Below are positions 28,079 to 37,402 of a DNA stretch of 64,000 bases, piece after piece. A program made the position numbers and the translations under genes. How positions within the stretch are numbered: position 1 is the first letter of the stretch; each line of letters begins with the position of its first letter. Location: NCBI RefSeq assembly GCF_009833095.1, contig NZ_QRCB01000009.1:62001-126000 (forward strand). Direction: 5' to 3'. The notes below the pieces were generated by a model, which saw nothing but the letters and a program-made list of their open reading frames with translations, was not told the origin of the DNA and did not search any database. Origin of the DNA: Nitrosomonas sp. JL21 (GTDB lineage: Bacteria > Pseudomonadota > Gammaproteobacteria > Burkholderiales > Nitrosomonadaceae).

Positions 28079-28552
28079 TTAGAGAAAATGATCCAATAAC
28101 TTGCGACTATGGCGATCAAGCGCCAGGCGATTGCGGATCAAAAAATGAACACCATGACTATCGGTGATCATCAGCGATGAGTTCGTCAATCGACGAATAT
28201 CTTCTTCGCCTTTAAGACTGAATGAAGTGTCGCCACGGTCGGTTTCAACATGCCAGGTACTCGGAGTGATAAAACTGGATACTTTGTGCAGACGTTTTAT
28301 TTCCGGCATGAATTCACGACTGACCAGCTCGGCCTCGATAAGTTGCCGATAGCCCTCAGGCAAATCAATCAAGCGTTCTATCCACACCAGCTCGTGTCCA
28401 TGTGCATCAACCAAGGCAATGCCCTGATCAGGATCGGTAATGGGAAAAGACCTCACGGGAATGACGCCCTCCAGCGTAACTCCCGACTGATCATTGAACA
28501 CCAGTCGACCAAAGGCATTGCGCAGCAATTCAAAGGTGGGTACGTGGCTCAT
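28079..28552 (-). CDS. DUF1854 protein of cyanophycin locus
   Basis: 157 residues, soluble, no signal. The features VFNDQSGVTLEGVIPVRSFP and TPSTWHVETDRGDTSF match DUF1854. I recall this family as occurring next to cyanophycin synthetases and an ABC exporter, but its biochemical role is unknown. Its start overlaps the end of the ABC transporter gene by four bases, so the two are translationally coupled and probably form a functional unit. About 225 bases separate it from the short synthetase. Confidence 0.8.
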   Translation of the reverse strand: MSHVPTFELLRNAFGRLVFNDQSGVTLEGVIPVRSFPITDPDQGIALVDAHGHELVWIERLIDLPEGYRQLIEAELVSREFMPEIKRLHKVSSFITPSTWHVETDRGDTSFSLKGEEDIRRLTNSSLMITDSHGVHFLIRNRLALDRHSRKLLDHFL

Positions 28553-30846
28553 TTATGATCCCCTACAACACTATGTGGCTCGACCACAGGAATAAATCCT
28601 CGCTCTTCAGTATCAACATTGCGCGCTTGGGCCTGATATAACCGGTGATAATAACCTTCCCGCGACATCAGCTCGACGTGATTGCCGATTTCCACAATTC
28701 TGCCCCGGTCGAGCACAACCAATCGATTGGCTTCTCGCAATGTTGACAATCGATGAGCAATCGCAATCGTGGTTCGACCCCGCACCAAATTATCCAACGC
28801 TTTCTGGATATCTTTTTCTGTTGTGGTATCGACCGAGGAAGTGGCCTCATCCAATATCAGGATTCGCGGATTGATCAGCAGCGCGCGAGCAATTGAAATA
28901 CGCTGGCGCTCGCCACCGGAGAGCGCTTGCCCCCGTTCGCCAACGAGCGAATCATAGCCGTGCGGCAGGCGCAGGATAAATTCATGCGCGTGCGCAGCGC
29001 GGGCAGCAGCCACGATATCCGCATGGGTTGCATCCGGTTTGCCATAGGCAATATTTTCGGCAATGGTGCCATAAAACAAAAAAGGCTCCTGCAATACCAA
29101 GCCTATGTGTTTACGATATTCAGTAACCGGTAGGGAACGGATGTCATGACCATCGACGATAATAGCGCCCTCAGTGACATCATAGAAACGGCAAATCAAA
29201 TTGACCAGCGTGCTTTTTCCAGAGCCGCTATGCCCGACCAAACCGATCATTTCCCCCGGTTGAATCTCCAGGTTGATATTGCGCGTGATGCTTCGGGTTC
29301 CATAGCGAAACCCAACATTGCGCAACTCAATCCGGCCTTGCACGGTAGCCAAATGAACCGGGTTGATCGATTCAGGAACACTGGACACATGATCCAGAAT
29401 ATCAAAGATGCGCTTGGTACCGGCGGCCGCCTTTTGCGTTACCGACACGATGCGGCTCATCGAATCCAGGCGGATGTAGAACCGACCAATATAAGCAAGA
29501 AAAGCCGTCAGTACCCCAACGGTAATTTGATCCTTCGATATTTGCCAGATGCCGAACACCCATACCACCAACAATCCAATTTCGGTCAACAATGTCACCG
29601 TGGGTGTAAATAACGACCAGACTCTGTTGACGCGATCATTGATTTGCAAATTCCGCTGATTGGCAGCCAGAAAACGGGCTGCTTCCCTTTTTTCCTGGGC
29701 AAAAGCTTTTACTACTCGGATGCCGGGAATAGTATCGGCTAATACATTATTTACTTCGGCCCAAATGCGATCCACTTTTTCAAAACCGATTCGCAATCGA
29801 TCCCGAACCAGATGAATCAGCCATGCAATGATGGGTAAAGGCACCAGGGTAACCAACGCCAGCCATGGATTGATGGATACCAAAATCACTGCCGTCATAC
29901 AGATCATGATGACGTCAGTGGCAAAATCAAGCAGATGCAATGAAATGAAAAGATTAATCCGGTCAGTCTCGGCGCCGATGCGCGCCATCAAATCACCGGT
30001 ACGTTTGCCGCCAAAATATTCCTGCGACAAATTCAACAAATGTTCATACGTGGTGGTACGCAAATCTGCACCGATACGTTCGGATACCAGAGCCAGCATG
30101 TAGGTTCGCGCCCAACCCAAAATCCACGCCAGGATGGCTGCCCCCAGCAAACCGGAAAGATACAGTTTTACTAACTCGATATCGATCGGCTGACCATTTT
30201 GATAGGGAATCAATACATTATCCATCAGAGGCATGGTTAGATAGGGCGGAACCAAAGTGGCCGCGGTACTACAAAGCGTCAGCAAGAAACCAATCAATAA
30301 ACGCCCTTTATAAGGCTTTGCAAAACGCCATAAACGCAGTAGTGTCCATGTGGAAGGAGGAGCGTGCGTTTGCTTCTCACAAACCGGACATTCGTCCTGA
30401 TCGATTGATAAGGCAATTCCACAGCGAGGGCACCGAGCTTGCTCTTCGTCCTGCGAGAAAACTTTACCACTTAAATGACGATCCCGCTGCTGCGCAAAGC
30501 TTTCGATCAAACGATTGACGGCCAGATCGTTACCCAGTCGATACCGCCAATATGCCAGACGTGAATACCCATCAAATAATTCCAGGTAACCCACTCCCGC
30601 ATGATCCCTTTGCGTCAGCATCACGTCAGGCTGGTAGTGCCAAGCTTGCCACGCGTCATCGCTAGCCATTTTTACCAGCAACCGCTGAGTAGTTACTATC
30701 GCAATCCCCTCTGCAAAATACAGCCGGGTATCCAGATCAATGGTAATCCACGACAGTACCTTCTCTTCTTCTAGCAACAGCGGTGAAAGCGAATCTGCCC
30801 AAGGTGAAGGAATGGTATTGATGAGTAAAGGAGATGTTTGCTGCAT
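28549..30846 (-). CDS. ABC exporter with N-terminal zinc ribbon, cyanophycin-linked
   Basis: 765 residues, a half-size exporter with its ATPase fused. The N-terminal region (1 to about 130) looks like a small PH-like domain (DTRLYFAEGIAIVTTQRLLV). A four-Cys zinc ribbon follows, CPRC...CPVC (about 136-155). Six membrane helices span about 175-460. The nucleotide-binding domain has Walker A GHSGSGKST (about 537), signature LSGGERQR (about 638), Walker B ILILDEATS and H-loop AIAHR. Such exporters usually move lipids or peptides, so a link to a cytoplasmic polymer is puzzling. The 4-base overlap with the DUF1854 gene argues that they act together. It is the first gene of the operon. Confidence 0.88.
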   Translation of the reverse strand: MQQTSPLLINTIPSPWADSLSPLLLEEEKVLSWITIDLDTRLYFAEGIAIVTTQRLLVKMASDDAWQAWHYQPDVMLTQRDHAGVGYLELFDGYSRLAYWRYRLGNDLAVNRLIESFAQQRDRHLSGKVFSQDEEQARCPRCGIALSIDQDECPVCEKQTHAPPSTWTLLRLWRFAKPYKGRLLIGFLLTLCSTAATLVPPYLTMPLMDNVLIPYQNGQPIDIELVKLYLSGLLGAAILAWILGWARTYMLALVSERIGADLRTTTYEHLLNLSQEYFGGKRTGDLMARIGAETDRINLFISLHLLDFATDVIMICMTAVILVSINPWLALVTLVPLPIIAWLIHLVRDRLRIGFEKVDRIWAEVNNVLADTIPGIRVVKAFAQEKREAARFLAANQRNLQINDRVNRVWSLFTPTVTLLTEIGLLVVWVFGIWQISKDQITVGVLTAFLAYIGRFYIRLDSMSRIVSVTQKAAAGTKRIFDILDHVSSVPESINPVHLATVQGRIELRNVGFRYGTRSITRNINLEIQPGEMIGLVGHSGSGKSTLVNLICRFYDVTEGAIIVDGHDIRSLPVTEYRKHIGLVLQEPFLFYGTIAENIAYGKPDATHADIVAAARAAHAHEFILRLPHGYDSLVGERGQALSGGERQRISIARALLINPRILILDEATSSVDTTTEKDIQKALDNLVRGRTTIAIAHRLSTLREANRLVVLDRGRIVEIGNHVELMSREGYYHRLYQAQARNVDTEERGFIPVVEPHSVVGDHK

Positions 30847-31137
30847 TGGCTAAGCTGCACAAAAAGATAGAGTCAGATTTTAATGAGAAAAGATAACTGA
30901 AGTGACGAAATTCATATCAGTCTGTCATTGGAGCGAGTGACACCGTTCGTAAAACTTTACATGACTGCTCACATTCCCGTTCACCCATTACAGACGGATG
31001 CTTAGTTCATAGCACTCAGCTTGTTCGAGCCGTTCTCAATGTATCAGCGATAGCGCCTTCCTACTCTTGTTCAGATGCAGGCTTGAGGAAGAACGGAGCT
31101 TCTATCGGAAATACAGCAATATGATGTTCATCGATGG

Positions 31138-31746
31138 TCAGTTACGAGAACCCATCCATTCATCAAGCTCGTTATCCATTATTCGGACATCGACCGGCGC
31201 ATTTTCAATCGGCTCGACTGTGCTCTCCAGAGTGGTCTCAGCAGGAATATCCGGAGTCACCTCAGACTCATCCATGAGGGGCGCGACATCGGTGGACAAG
31301 TCATCCTGCACCTCAGGCATCGCATCGACACGGGCATTCGTCGATAAGTCATCCACCAATTTAAGCACGTCATCGATGTATTCATCGATTAACTCATGCT
31401 CATCATCAGTGGCACTTTCTCTTTCTGTAGGCATATGGTCAACCAGAACTGTGGTATCGGATAATTTGCCACGTTCAAGAAATTGCCAATAGGTTGCTGG
31501 CACCATCGTAAAAACAAACAAAATAGCCAACAGCAGCAACATCTTGCCGGGATGAAAATGCGGTGCGTGAACCCCGAAAACGGAAGTGCCATTTCCAGAA
31601 TTCATGATTTCCAATGTAGGGTGGCAATTTTCCAGAGCTGCCCGTCGAACGGATTGCAGTCGATACAGTGTACTTTGCTTGATATTCTCAGCAGCGCTCA
31701 AATCCAATAATTTGGCAATTTCCTTTCCCAGCTCTTGCTCGTTCAT
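31138..31746 (-). CDS. DUF3619 family membrane protein, sigma-factor partner
   Basis: 202 residues. One membrane helix lies near residues 67-86 (MLLLLAILFVFTMVPATYW). A short cytoplasmic N-terminal part (EIAKLLDLSAAENIKQSTLYRLQSVRR) fits DUF3619. The long C-terminal part is very acidic (many Asp/Glu, Thr, Val) and probably periplasmic or disordered. The start overlaps the sigma-factor stop by four bases (ATGA), so it is likely the regulatory partner of that factor, acting like an anti-sigma factor. That role is inferred from the arrangement. In relatives a DUF3106 gene often comes next; I do not find one here. Confidence 0.72.
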   Translation of the reverse strand: MNEQELGKEIAKLLDLSAAENIKQSTLYRLQSVRRAALENCHPTLEIMNSGNGTSVFGVHAPHFHPGKMLLLLAILFVFTMVPATYWQFLERGKLSDTTVLVDHMPTERESATDDEHELIDEYIDDVLKLVDDLSTNARVDAMPEVQDDLSTDVAPLMDESEVTPDIPAETTLESTVEPIENAPVDVRIMDNELDEWMGSRN

Positions 31747-32309
31747 AATTTAACCCCTCTTTCTCTGAGTATCGAAGCCAGTGCATGAGTCGCTCTTGAA
31801 CAATGGGTTTTCACGCTTCCCTCGGAGCAATTCATCACTGCGGCGGTTTCCGCCAGGCTCATTTCCTCCCAGTAACGCAATATGAATGCTTCACGTTGAC
31901 GTGCAGGTAGAATTTCCATGGCTTTTTCCATTAATTCAATTAATTGCGCTTTCTCAAGCTGTGCATCGGGTTCAGTGGATTCTTGTTTTACGGGCAATGT
32001 TTCGAGAATATCGAAATCCTCGGAATTTTTATCAGGATCATTCGGCGCAAATGCAGAAAACAGCGTCGTCCATAACGACCGAGTCCTCTGCCGACGATAA
32101 TAGTCCCGAATAGTATTCTGCAGGATGCGTTGAAATAACAAAGGCAATTCCTCAACCGGTTTCGAAGCATACTTTACCGTAAGCTTCATCATAGAGTCTT
32201 GAATGATGTCCAATGCAGCATGTTCATCATGCACTGCAAACAACGCCTGCTTATAGGCACGTTTTTCAACTTCAATCAGAAAATCCGAAATTTCTTCACG
32301 AGTAGCCAG
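31743..32309 (-). CDS. ECF-type RNA polymerase sigma factor
   Basis: About 188 residues. Region 2 is at about 20-75 (AALDIIQDSMMKLTVKY, RILQNTIRDYYRRQR). A variable acidic linker follows, then region 4 at about 120-180 (ILPARQREAFILRYWEEMSLAETAAVMNCSEGSVKTHCSRA). The long linker with SLWTTLFSAFAPND is typical of the betaproteobacterial type that travels with DUF3619. The start is unusual: a TTG at 32318 abuts the AAAGG ribosome site, whereas a CTG at 32309 sits 9 bases after it and would give an N-terminus ATREEISDF that looks like its relatives. A rare CTG start is therefore used here with caution. Confidence 0.85.
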   Translation of the reverse strand: MATREEISDFLIEVEKRAYKQALFAVHDEHAALDIIQDSMMKLTVKYASKPVEELPLLFQRILQNTIRDYYRRQRTRSLWTTLFSAFAPNDPDKNSEDFDILETLPVKQESTEPDAQLEKAQLIELMEKAMEILPARQREAFILRYWEEMSLAETAAVMNCSEGSVKTHCSRATHALASILRERGVKL

Positions 32310-32595
32310 AATTATCAACCTTTACTTTAAGTAATTAAACATAAATTAAGAAAATTTGAGTTAACATCCATAAAATTTTTGTAAAATACACAAAAATAGT
32401 GTGATGTCTCGCAATGATCACGCAGGGCTCATGTGTATAGCTTTAAAGAGTAAGCAGGATGTATTAACGCGTCACCATGACCCTGGGCGGGCAGTAGGAT
32501 GTGAAAAATAGTTCAATTCTACAATCACTCTCGTAATTATTTTGTAAAACCCGATCATCATATAGCATTTATTGACCCGACAATGATCTGCTTTT

Positions 32596-32781
32596 ATGCG
32601 TAAACACTTAGTCAAATGTCCTCAATGCAGCAAACAAGTCGTTTGGGATGCCAGCAGCCCATTTCGACCTTTTTGCTCTGAGCGGTGCAAAACAAATGAT
32701 TTATCTCATTGGGCCCAAGAGTCCTATCGAATTCCAGAATCCGAAGATCCTCAGGAAAATGAAAAACCGGGGCCATCATAA
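32596..32781 (+). CDS. yacG: YacG, DNA gyrase inhibitor zinc protein
   Basis: 61 residues. Four Cys bind one zinc: CPQC near residue 9-12 and CSERC near 28-32, spaced as in YacG. WDASSPFRPFCSERC is the family core. The protein binds GyrB and inhibits gyrase in Escherichia coli. Its stop overlaps the start of the following diguanylate cyclase by one base (TAATG), so the two are coupled, an unusual pairing. In many relatives yacG lies with zapD and coaE. Confidence 0.9.
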   Translation: MRKHLVKCPQCSKQVVWDASSPFRPFCSERCKTNDLSHWAQESYRIPESEDPQENEKPGPS

Positions 32782-33938
32782 TGGATGACTCAATGTATGA
32801 GAAGAATCGCCTTCTGCAGCGCAAGCTGGACAATTTAATCAAACAAGCTCAAGCAAATGAAAGAAAACAACAATTATATGAATCATTCGGCTTTGACATC
32901 ATCGGAGTCGATACTCCCGCACAATTGAGCGAGCTATTGCTGTGCCAGATGTCCAGCCGCTTTCAGCTTGTTGATGTCGTGCTATGCCTTGTCGACCATC
33001 ATCAGGACACGGAACACTTATTTTTCAATCCAAACGAAGAAGCCCACCTTTATTACACCAACCGCCTGCTCATACTCGATACTGAGACTGACGCAAATCT
33101 CATTCAATTACTGCCGGACCATCCGCTACTGGGCAATCCCGTATTAAAAAAATATCGATGGATGATCCTCAATTTAGAAAGCTGCGCTCAAGTGAAAAGC
33201 GCTGCACTATTGCCCCTGACACGAAGCGGACGCATCATTGGCACGCTGTTATTGTTAAGCCATGACATCAATCGTTATCAAGAAGGTGTGGGAACGCTGT
33301 TTTTGCAGAAACTATCAGCCATGACCGCCGTGGCCATCGAAAATTGCCTTAACCAGCAAAGAATCAAAGAGATAAGCTATCAGGACACGTTGACACAAGC
33401 CTATAACCGCCGTTACTTTGATTTACGACTCAAAGAAGAGATCGCCCGCTGCATGCGCTGCGATGATGACCTGATTTGCATGTTCCTCGATGTCGATCAT
33501 TTCAAGAAAATCAATGATACCTACGGCCACCAAACCGGGGATCGCGTCTTGAAACACATGGTCAATTTGATCAAGGAACAAGTTCGCACATGCGATATCG
33601 TGGCGCGGTATGGCGGAGAAGAATTTGTCGTGGCGTTACCGATGACAACGTTACAAGCAGCCCATGACATTGCAGAACGCTTGCGTCAAACGATCTGCTC
33701 GGCTACGCTGAATTTTCAGGATAAGCCGCTCAAATTCTCTATTTCGATCGGCATCGCTTGCCTGCAAAGTTTGATAACGATACAACCACAGGATATCGAA
33801 ATACTGTCTGCCGCGCTGCTGGATAAAGCCGATCAGGCCTTATATGCGGCCAAATCGGGCGGCAGAAATCAAGTCGCGGTATATGGGAAACGCCAAGTCT
33901 CAGTGAATCGCGCCCAATCCATGCAAAAACAGCTTTAG
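32781..33938 (+). CDS. GAF-GGDEF diguanylate cyclase
   Basis: 385 residues: short N-terminal coiled region, a GAF-like domain (DUF484-type, about 40-195) and a GGDEF domain (about 205-370). The active-site motif is GGEEF (about 278-282). The inhibitory I-site RTCD (RxxD) sits five residues before it and is intact, so the enzyme should be active and product-inhibited. It makes the second messenger cyclic di-GMP, which controls motility and biofilm. No membrane segment, so it is cytoplasmic. The gene is coupled to yacG by a one-base overlap and converges on the Nudix/ThiE gene. Confidence 0.92.
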   Translation: MDDSMYEKNRLLQRKLDNLIKQAQANERKQQLYESFGFDIIGVDTPAQLSELLLCQMSSRFQLVDVVLCLVDHHQDTEHLFFNPNEEAHLYYTNRLLILDTETDANLIQLLPDHPLLGNPVLKKYRWMILNLESCAQVKSAALLPLTRSGRIIGTLLLLSHDINRYQEGVGTLFLQKLSAMTAVAIENCLNQQRIKEISYQDTLTQAYNRRYFDLRLKEEIARCMRCDDDLICMFLDVDHFKKINDTYGHQTGDRVLKHMVNLIKEQVRTCDIVARYGGEEFVVALPMTTLQAAHDIAERLRQTICSATLNFQDKPLKFSISIGIACLQSLITIQPQDIEILSAALLDKADQALYAAKSGGRNQVAVYGKRQVSVNRAQSMQKQL

Positions 33939-33988
33939 GAAGCTCCAAAAAACCACTGCTGCGGTTATTCGTGCTACACGATGCTCAT

Positions 33989-34951
33989 TTACCATCCGCG
34001 CATCATTGCAACGCCATGCGCGCCCATTTCTTGCGCTATCGACCCATCTTCACGGCTGAGCCCACCCAATGCATACACAGGCATGGCGCAATCCCGAATC
34101 AACGTGGCAAACTTTCTCCAACCCAACGGTGCAACTTCCGAATGGCTCAGGGTAGGATTGACAGGACCCAGTAAAACATAATCGAACCCAAGCTGCTCAG
34201 CCGCAAACAATTCTTCGGCGTTATGACACGATGCGCCACAGATGCCATACGCCGGCTCAGGACGAGCCGATAGCGCCATCAGTTGCGAGGCACTCAAATG
34301 CACGCCATCGGCGCCGATGCACCGCGCCAGTTCCGCATCACCGTTGATGATCACCTTGCCTTGATAGGCATGCACCAACCAAATGACGTGTCGTGAGAAT
34401 TCCTTCAGGTCAACGGATGCCATCTGTTTCTCACGGATTTGAAACAACCGAACGCCCTTCTTCAGACCGCTTTCGATGCGCTGCAGCTCGTGTTCAATGG
34501 TCATTTCAGCAGCGCAGGTGATCGCATATATGGAAGGCAATGACAACGACTGCAAGATCGGGCCATTGGCCGGCAAAATGGGCGATACGTCAACCTGATG
34601 CGGAAATTGCCAGCTCAAGCCCTGGTTTTCACGAGCGATAAACTCGCCTTCCCATTCCAGCACACGAAAAAAATGCAACCTGACCGTGGCATGCGCATAA
34701 TTAAAAATGCGAGTCAGCCAAGGATGCGCAACCCTGACCTGAATGCCTAATTCTTCCCATAGTTCGCGAACCAGTGCGTGCTGCAAGGATTCATCTTTCT
34801 CCACTTTGCCGCCTGGAAATTCCCAATAGCCTGCATATATTTTTCCTCCAGGCCGGCACGTCAGCAAAAACTGACCATCAGGCCGCAGGAGCACAGCAGC
34901 CACGACTTCAACGACAGGGGTTGGCTCTGAAAGCGAAGAAGATGTATTCAC
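33989..34951 (-). CDS. Nudix hydrolase fused to ThiE-like domain
   Basis: 320 residues. The N-terminal MutT-type Nudix domain (about 1-135) has the Nudix box GGKVEKDESLQHALVRELWEE, with all key Glu and Arg positions. The C-terminal part (about 140-320) is a TIM barrel like thiamine-phosphate synthase/TenI (RLFQIREKQ, GADGVHLSASQLM, YVLLGPVNPTLSH, YALGGLS). This fusion is known in beta- and gammaproteobacteria. The Nudix part likely cleans 8-oxo-dGTP. The ThiE part is a catalytic-like domain whose role in the fusion is unsettled. The GTG start overlaps the DUF815 stop (GTGA). Confidence 0.87.
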   Translation of the reverse strand: MNTSSSLSEPTPVVEVVAAVLLRPDGQFLLTCRPGGKIYAGYWEFPGGKVEKDESLQHALVRELWEELGIQVRVAHPWLTRIFNYAHATVRLHFFRVLEWEGEFIARENQGLSWQFPHQVDVSPILPANGPILQSLSLPSIYAITCAAEMTIEHELQRIESGLKKGVRLFQIREKQMASVDLKEFSRHVIWLVHAYQGKVIINGDAELARCIGADGVHLSASQLMALSARPEPAYGICGASCHNAEELFAAEQLGFDYVLLGPVNPTLSHSEVAPLGWRKFATLIRDCAMPVYALGGLSREDGSIAQEMGAHGVAMMRGW

Positions 34952-35829
34952 AACGATTGAGAATGATCAGTCGATCGTTCTCTGCCGGCCCAATCGCGGG
35001 CAAATTGCCAAGCGACACGGCCGCTGCGCGAACCCCGCTGCAATGCCCATTGCAACGCTTCTGTGCGCGCCATAACGGTCATTTCCTGAATGCCAAAATG
35101 ACTCAACCAGGTGCGCACGATGTGCAAATAACTTTCCTGATCGAAAGGATAGAAGGATATCCACAAACCAAAACGCTCCGATAAGGAAATTTTTTCCTCG
35201 ATGGCTTCACTGGGATGCACTTCTCCATCACTGTGCCGCGTATCGAGATTATCGCGCATGAATTCGGGCACCATATGACGACGATTCGAGGTCGCATAGA
35301 TCAGCACATTATCTGAAACCGTCGCTATCGACCCATCCAGCACTACCTTCAACGCTTTGTAGCCAGGTTCATCGGTTTCAAAGGACAGGTCATCGCAGAA
35401 CAGAATGAATCGCTCCGATCGCTGATGGATTTTCTCGACAATATCATGCAAGTCGATCAGGTGATGTTTTTCCACCTCGATCAGGCGCAATCCATCCTTG
35501 GCATATTTACTCAGCACAGCCTTGATCAGCGAAGATTTACCGGTACCGCGCGCACCGGTCAACAATACATTATTCGCCGGGAAACCTTGCACGAACTGTA
35601 GCGTGTTCTGATCGATGCGTCGCTTCTGCTCGTCAATGCCGGATAGCGCATCGAGCGTAATCTGGTGCGGATGCATAATGGCCCGAATATAGCCATATTG
35701 GCCTTGCTTGCACCAGCGAAAAGCGTCGGCTGCATGCCAATCCGGATCGGGCTGGGCCGGTGGCAGGAGTTTCTCCAATTGATCGAGCAGCCTATCGGCT
35801 CGCAAGCAGAGCTTATCAATATCATTCAT
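34948..35829 (-). CDS. DUF815 AAA-type ATPase
   Basis: About 293 residues. Walker A is GARGTGKSSLIKAV (about 92-105). Walker B is FILFCDDLSFE (about 150-160). The sensor-like segment LIYATSNRRHMVPEFMRDN is characteristic of DUF815. This AAA-type family occurs in beta- and gammaproteobacteria beside argJ and the Nudix/ThiE gene, with unknown function. The frame extends to 35916, overlapping argJ by 76 bases. ATG 35829 lies 10 bases after the argJ stop and gives the family-like beginning, so it is preferred. Confidence 0.85.
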   Translation of the reverse strand: MNDIDKLCLRADRLLDQLEKLLPPAQPDPDWHAADAFRWCKQGQYGYIRAIMHPHQITLDALSGIDEQKRRIDQNTLQFVQGFPANNVLLTGARGTGKSSLIKAVLSKYAKDGLRLIEVEKHHLIDLHDIVEKIHQRSERFILFCDDLSFETDEPGYKALKVVLDGSIATVSDNVLIYATSNRRHMVPEFMRDNLDTRHSDGEVHPSEAIEEKISLSERFGLWISFYPFDQESYLHIVRTWLSHFGIQEMTVMARTEALQWALQRGSRSGRVAWQFARDWAGRERSTDHSQSL

Positions 35830-35839
35830 CGAGGTTGGA

Positions 35840-37066
35840 TCAACTGCGATAGCTGGCGTTAATCTTGACGTAATCATATGAAAAATCGCACGTCCAAACC
35901 GTCGTCGACGCTGCACCTCGATTCAGCACGACCCGCACGGTGATTTCGGCTTGGCTCATCACCCGTTGCCCATCTTCCTCGCGATAATTCAACGCCCGGC
36001 CGCCATGTTCCGCAACCAGCACCTCATCCAGGAACAATTGCAGCTTGCTGACATCGAGATCATCGATTCCGGCATAGCCGATCGCGGCCAGAATACGTCC
36101 CAGATTGGGGTCGGAAGCGAAAAAGGCGGTTTTGACCAGCGGAGAGTGCGCAATCGCGTATGCCACTTTGGCGCACTCATCCACATCCTTGCCTGCATCT
36201 ACTTGCACAGTAATGAATTTGGTCGCGCCTTCGCCATCGCGAACGATCATTCTGGCCAGATCGGCAGCAACCGCTGTGATCGCATCCTGTAACACAGTAA
36301 ATTCCGCGCTATCCTGCTGGGTAATTTCTCGATGACCGGCTTTGCCAGTTGCCACCACAATGAACGCATCATTCGTGGAAGTATCTCCGTCCACCGTAAT
36401 GCGGTTGAACGAATGATCGGCCGCATGCCGTGCCATTGCTTGCAATGCAACCTGACTGACGGCTGCATCGGTGGCGACATACCCCAGCATGGTGGCCATG
36501 TTCGGACGTATCATGCCGGAACCTTTGGCAATGCCGGTAATCGTCACCGTCCTGTCTTCGATCTGCACCTGTCGAGATGCCGCCTTCGGCACGATATCCG
36601 TGGTCATGATGGCCTGCGCGGCGCTGAACCAATTGTCCCCCTTGCAGTTGGCTACGGCTGCAGGTAATCCGGCTACAAGTCTATCCACCGGCAGCGGCTC
36701 CATGATTACACCGGTTGAAAAGGGCAGGATTTGCTGCGTCGAAAGCCCTGTCAATCGGGCTAATTCAGCGCATGTCATCAGCGCATGCGAAATGCCTGCA
36801 TCGCCGGTACCGGCGTTGGCATTGCCGGTATTGACCACTAATCCGCGTATGTTCGATTGGGCCAGATGCTGCTTTGCAACAATCACCGACGCGGCGCAAA
36901 AACGGTTCTGGGTAAATACGCCGGCGACTTGAGCGCTTTCATCCAGCAACATCACCAGCAAATCCTTGCGATTGGGTTTCTTGATGCCCGCTTCGGCAAT
37001 GCCGAGCGTGATACCGTCAACGGGCAGCACATGTTCAGGAAGTAACGTAGGAATATTAACGGGCAT
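35840..37066 (-). CDS. argJ: Bifunctional ornithine acetyltransferase / N-acetylglutamate synthase
   Basis: 408 residues, normal for ArgJ. The self-cleavage site lies in [13 protein letters not shown] (the Thr nucleophile follows Ala-Thr-Met-Leu-type context), preceded by IAKGSGMI. The enzyme recycles acetyl groups in arginine synthesis, moving acetyl from N-acetylornithine to glutamate. It is the first gene of a three-gene minus-strand run, argJ, DUF815 ATPase, Nudix/ThiE, with tight spacing. Arginine feeds cyanophycin, whose operon is 5 kb away, but shared regulation is not shown. Confidence 0.95.
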   Translation of the reverse strand: MPVNIPTLLPEHVLPVDGITLGIAEAGIKKPNRKDLLVMLLDESAQVAGVFTQNRFCAASVIVAKQHLAQSNIRGLVVNTGNANAGTGDAGISHALMTCAELARLTGLSTQQILPFSTGVIMEPLPVDRLVAGLPAAVANCKGDNWFSAAQAIMTTDIVPKAASRQVQIEDRTVTITGIAKGSGMIRPNMATMLGYVATDAAVSQVALQAMARHAADHSFNRITVDGDTSTNDAFIVVATGKAGHREITQQDSAEFTVLQDAITAVAADLARMIVRDGEGATKFITVQVDAGKDVDECAKVAYAIAHSPLVKTAFFASDPNLGRILAAIGYAGIDDLDVSKLQLFLDEVLVAEHGGRALNYREEDGQRVMSQAEITVRVVLNRGAASTTVWTCDFSYDYVKINASYRS

Positions 37067-37402
37067 GATCGATCGTCAGCATTTCAAAAATGTCGCTATG
37101 CTACCGCATCTTTGAGATGTTTTTGTAACATTCTGATCAAGAAAACCACAATCTGATGATCAGCCTGCTTACCCGGATGCTGTTAATCCATAGCATGGCA
37201 CGAGCACCGTGATTATATCTCAACCATATGAATAATATGATGATTCATCATTTGTTGTCACTATCTGAGCTTCAGGAAATCACCATTGGCGTTGTTGTCC
37301 TTGAATTTAAGGCGGTTTTTTGCCCTTATTTCGCATTTGCAAAAATTGCAATTGTATGAGAATGGCCTTAACGGTAATATTCAATCACTCTCAGGCATTT
37401 TT
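37067..37402. other. Divergent promoter region, argJ and DacA-like gene
   Basis: About 335 bases between divergent genes. It is AT-rich and holds a perfect 15-base palindrome with one central base, ATGATGATTCATCAT, at 37237-37251, which could be an operator. No small gene or RNA fold is apparent. Confidence 0.35.

Noticed and set aside
37237-37251. Palindrome ATGATGATTCATCAT in the argJ/carboxypeptidase gap
   Set aside because: AT-rich simple sequence in an AT-rich gap; kept only as a note since chance is likely.
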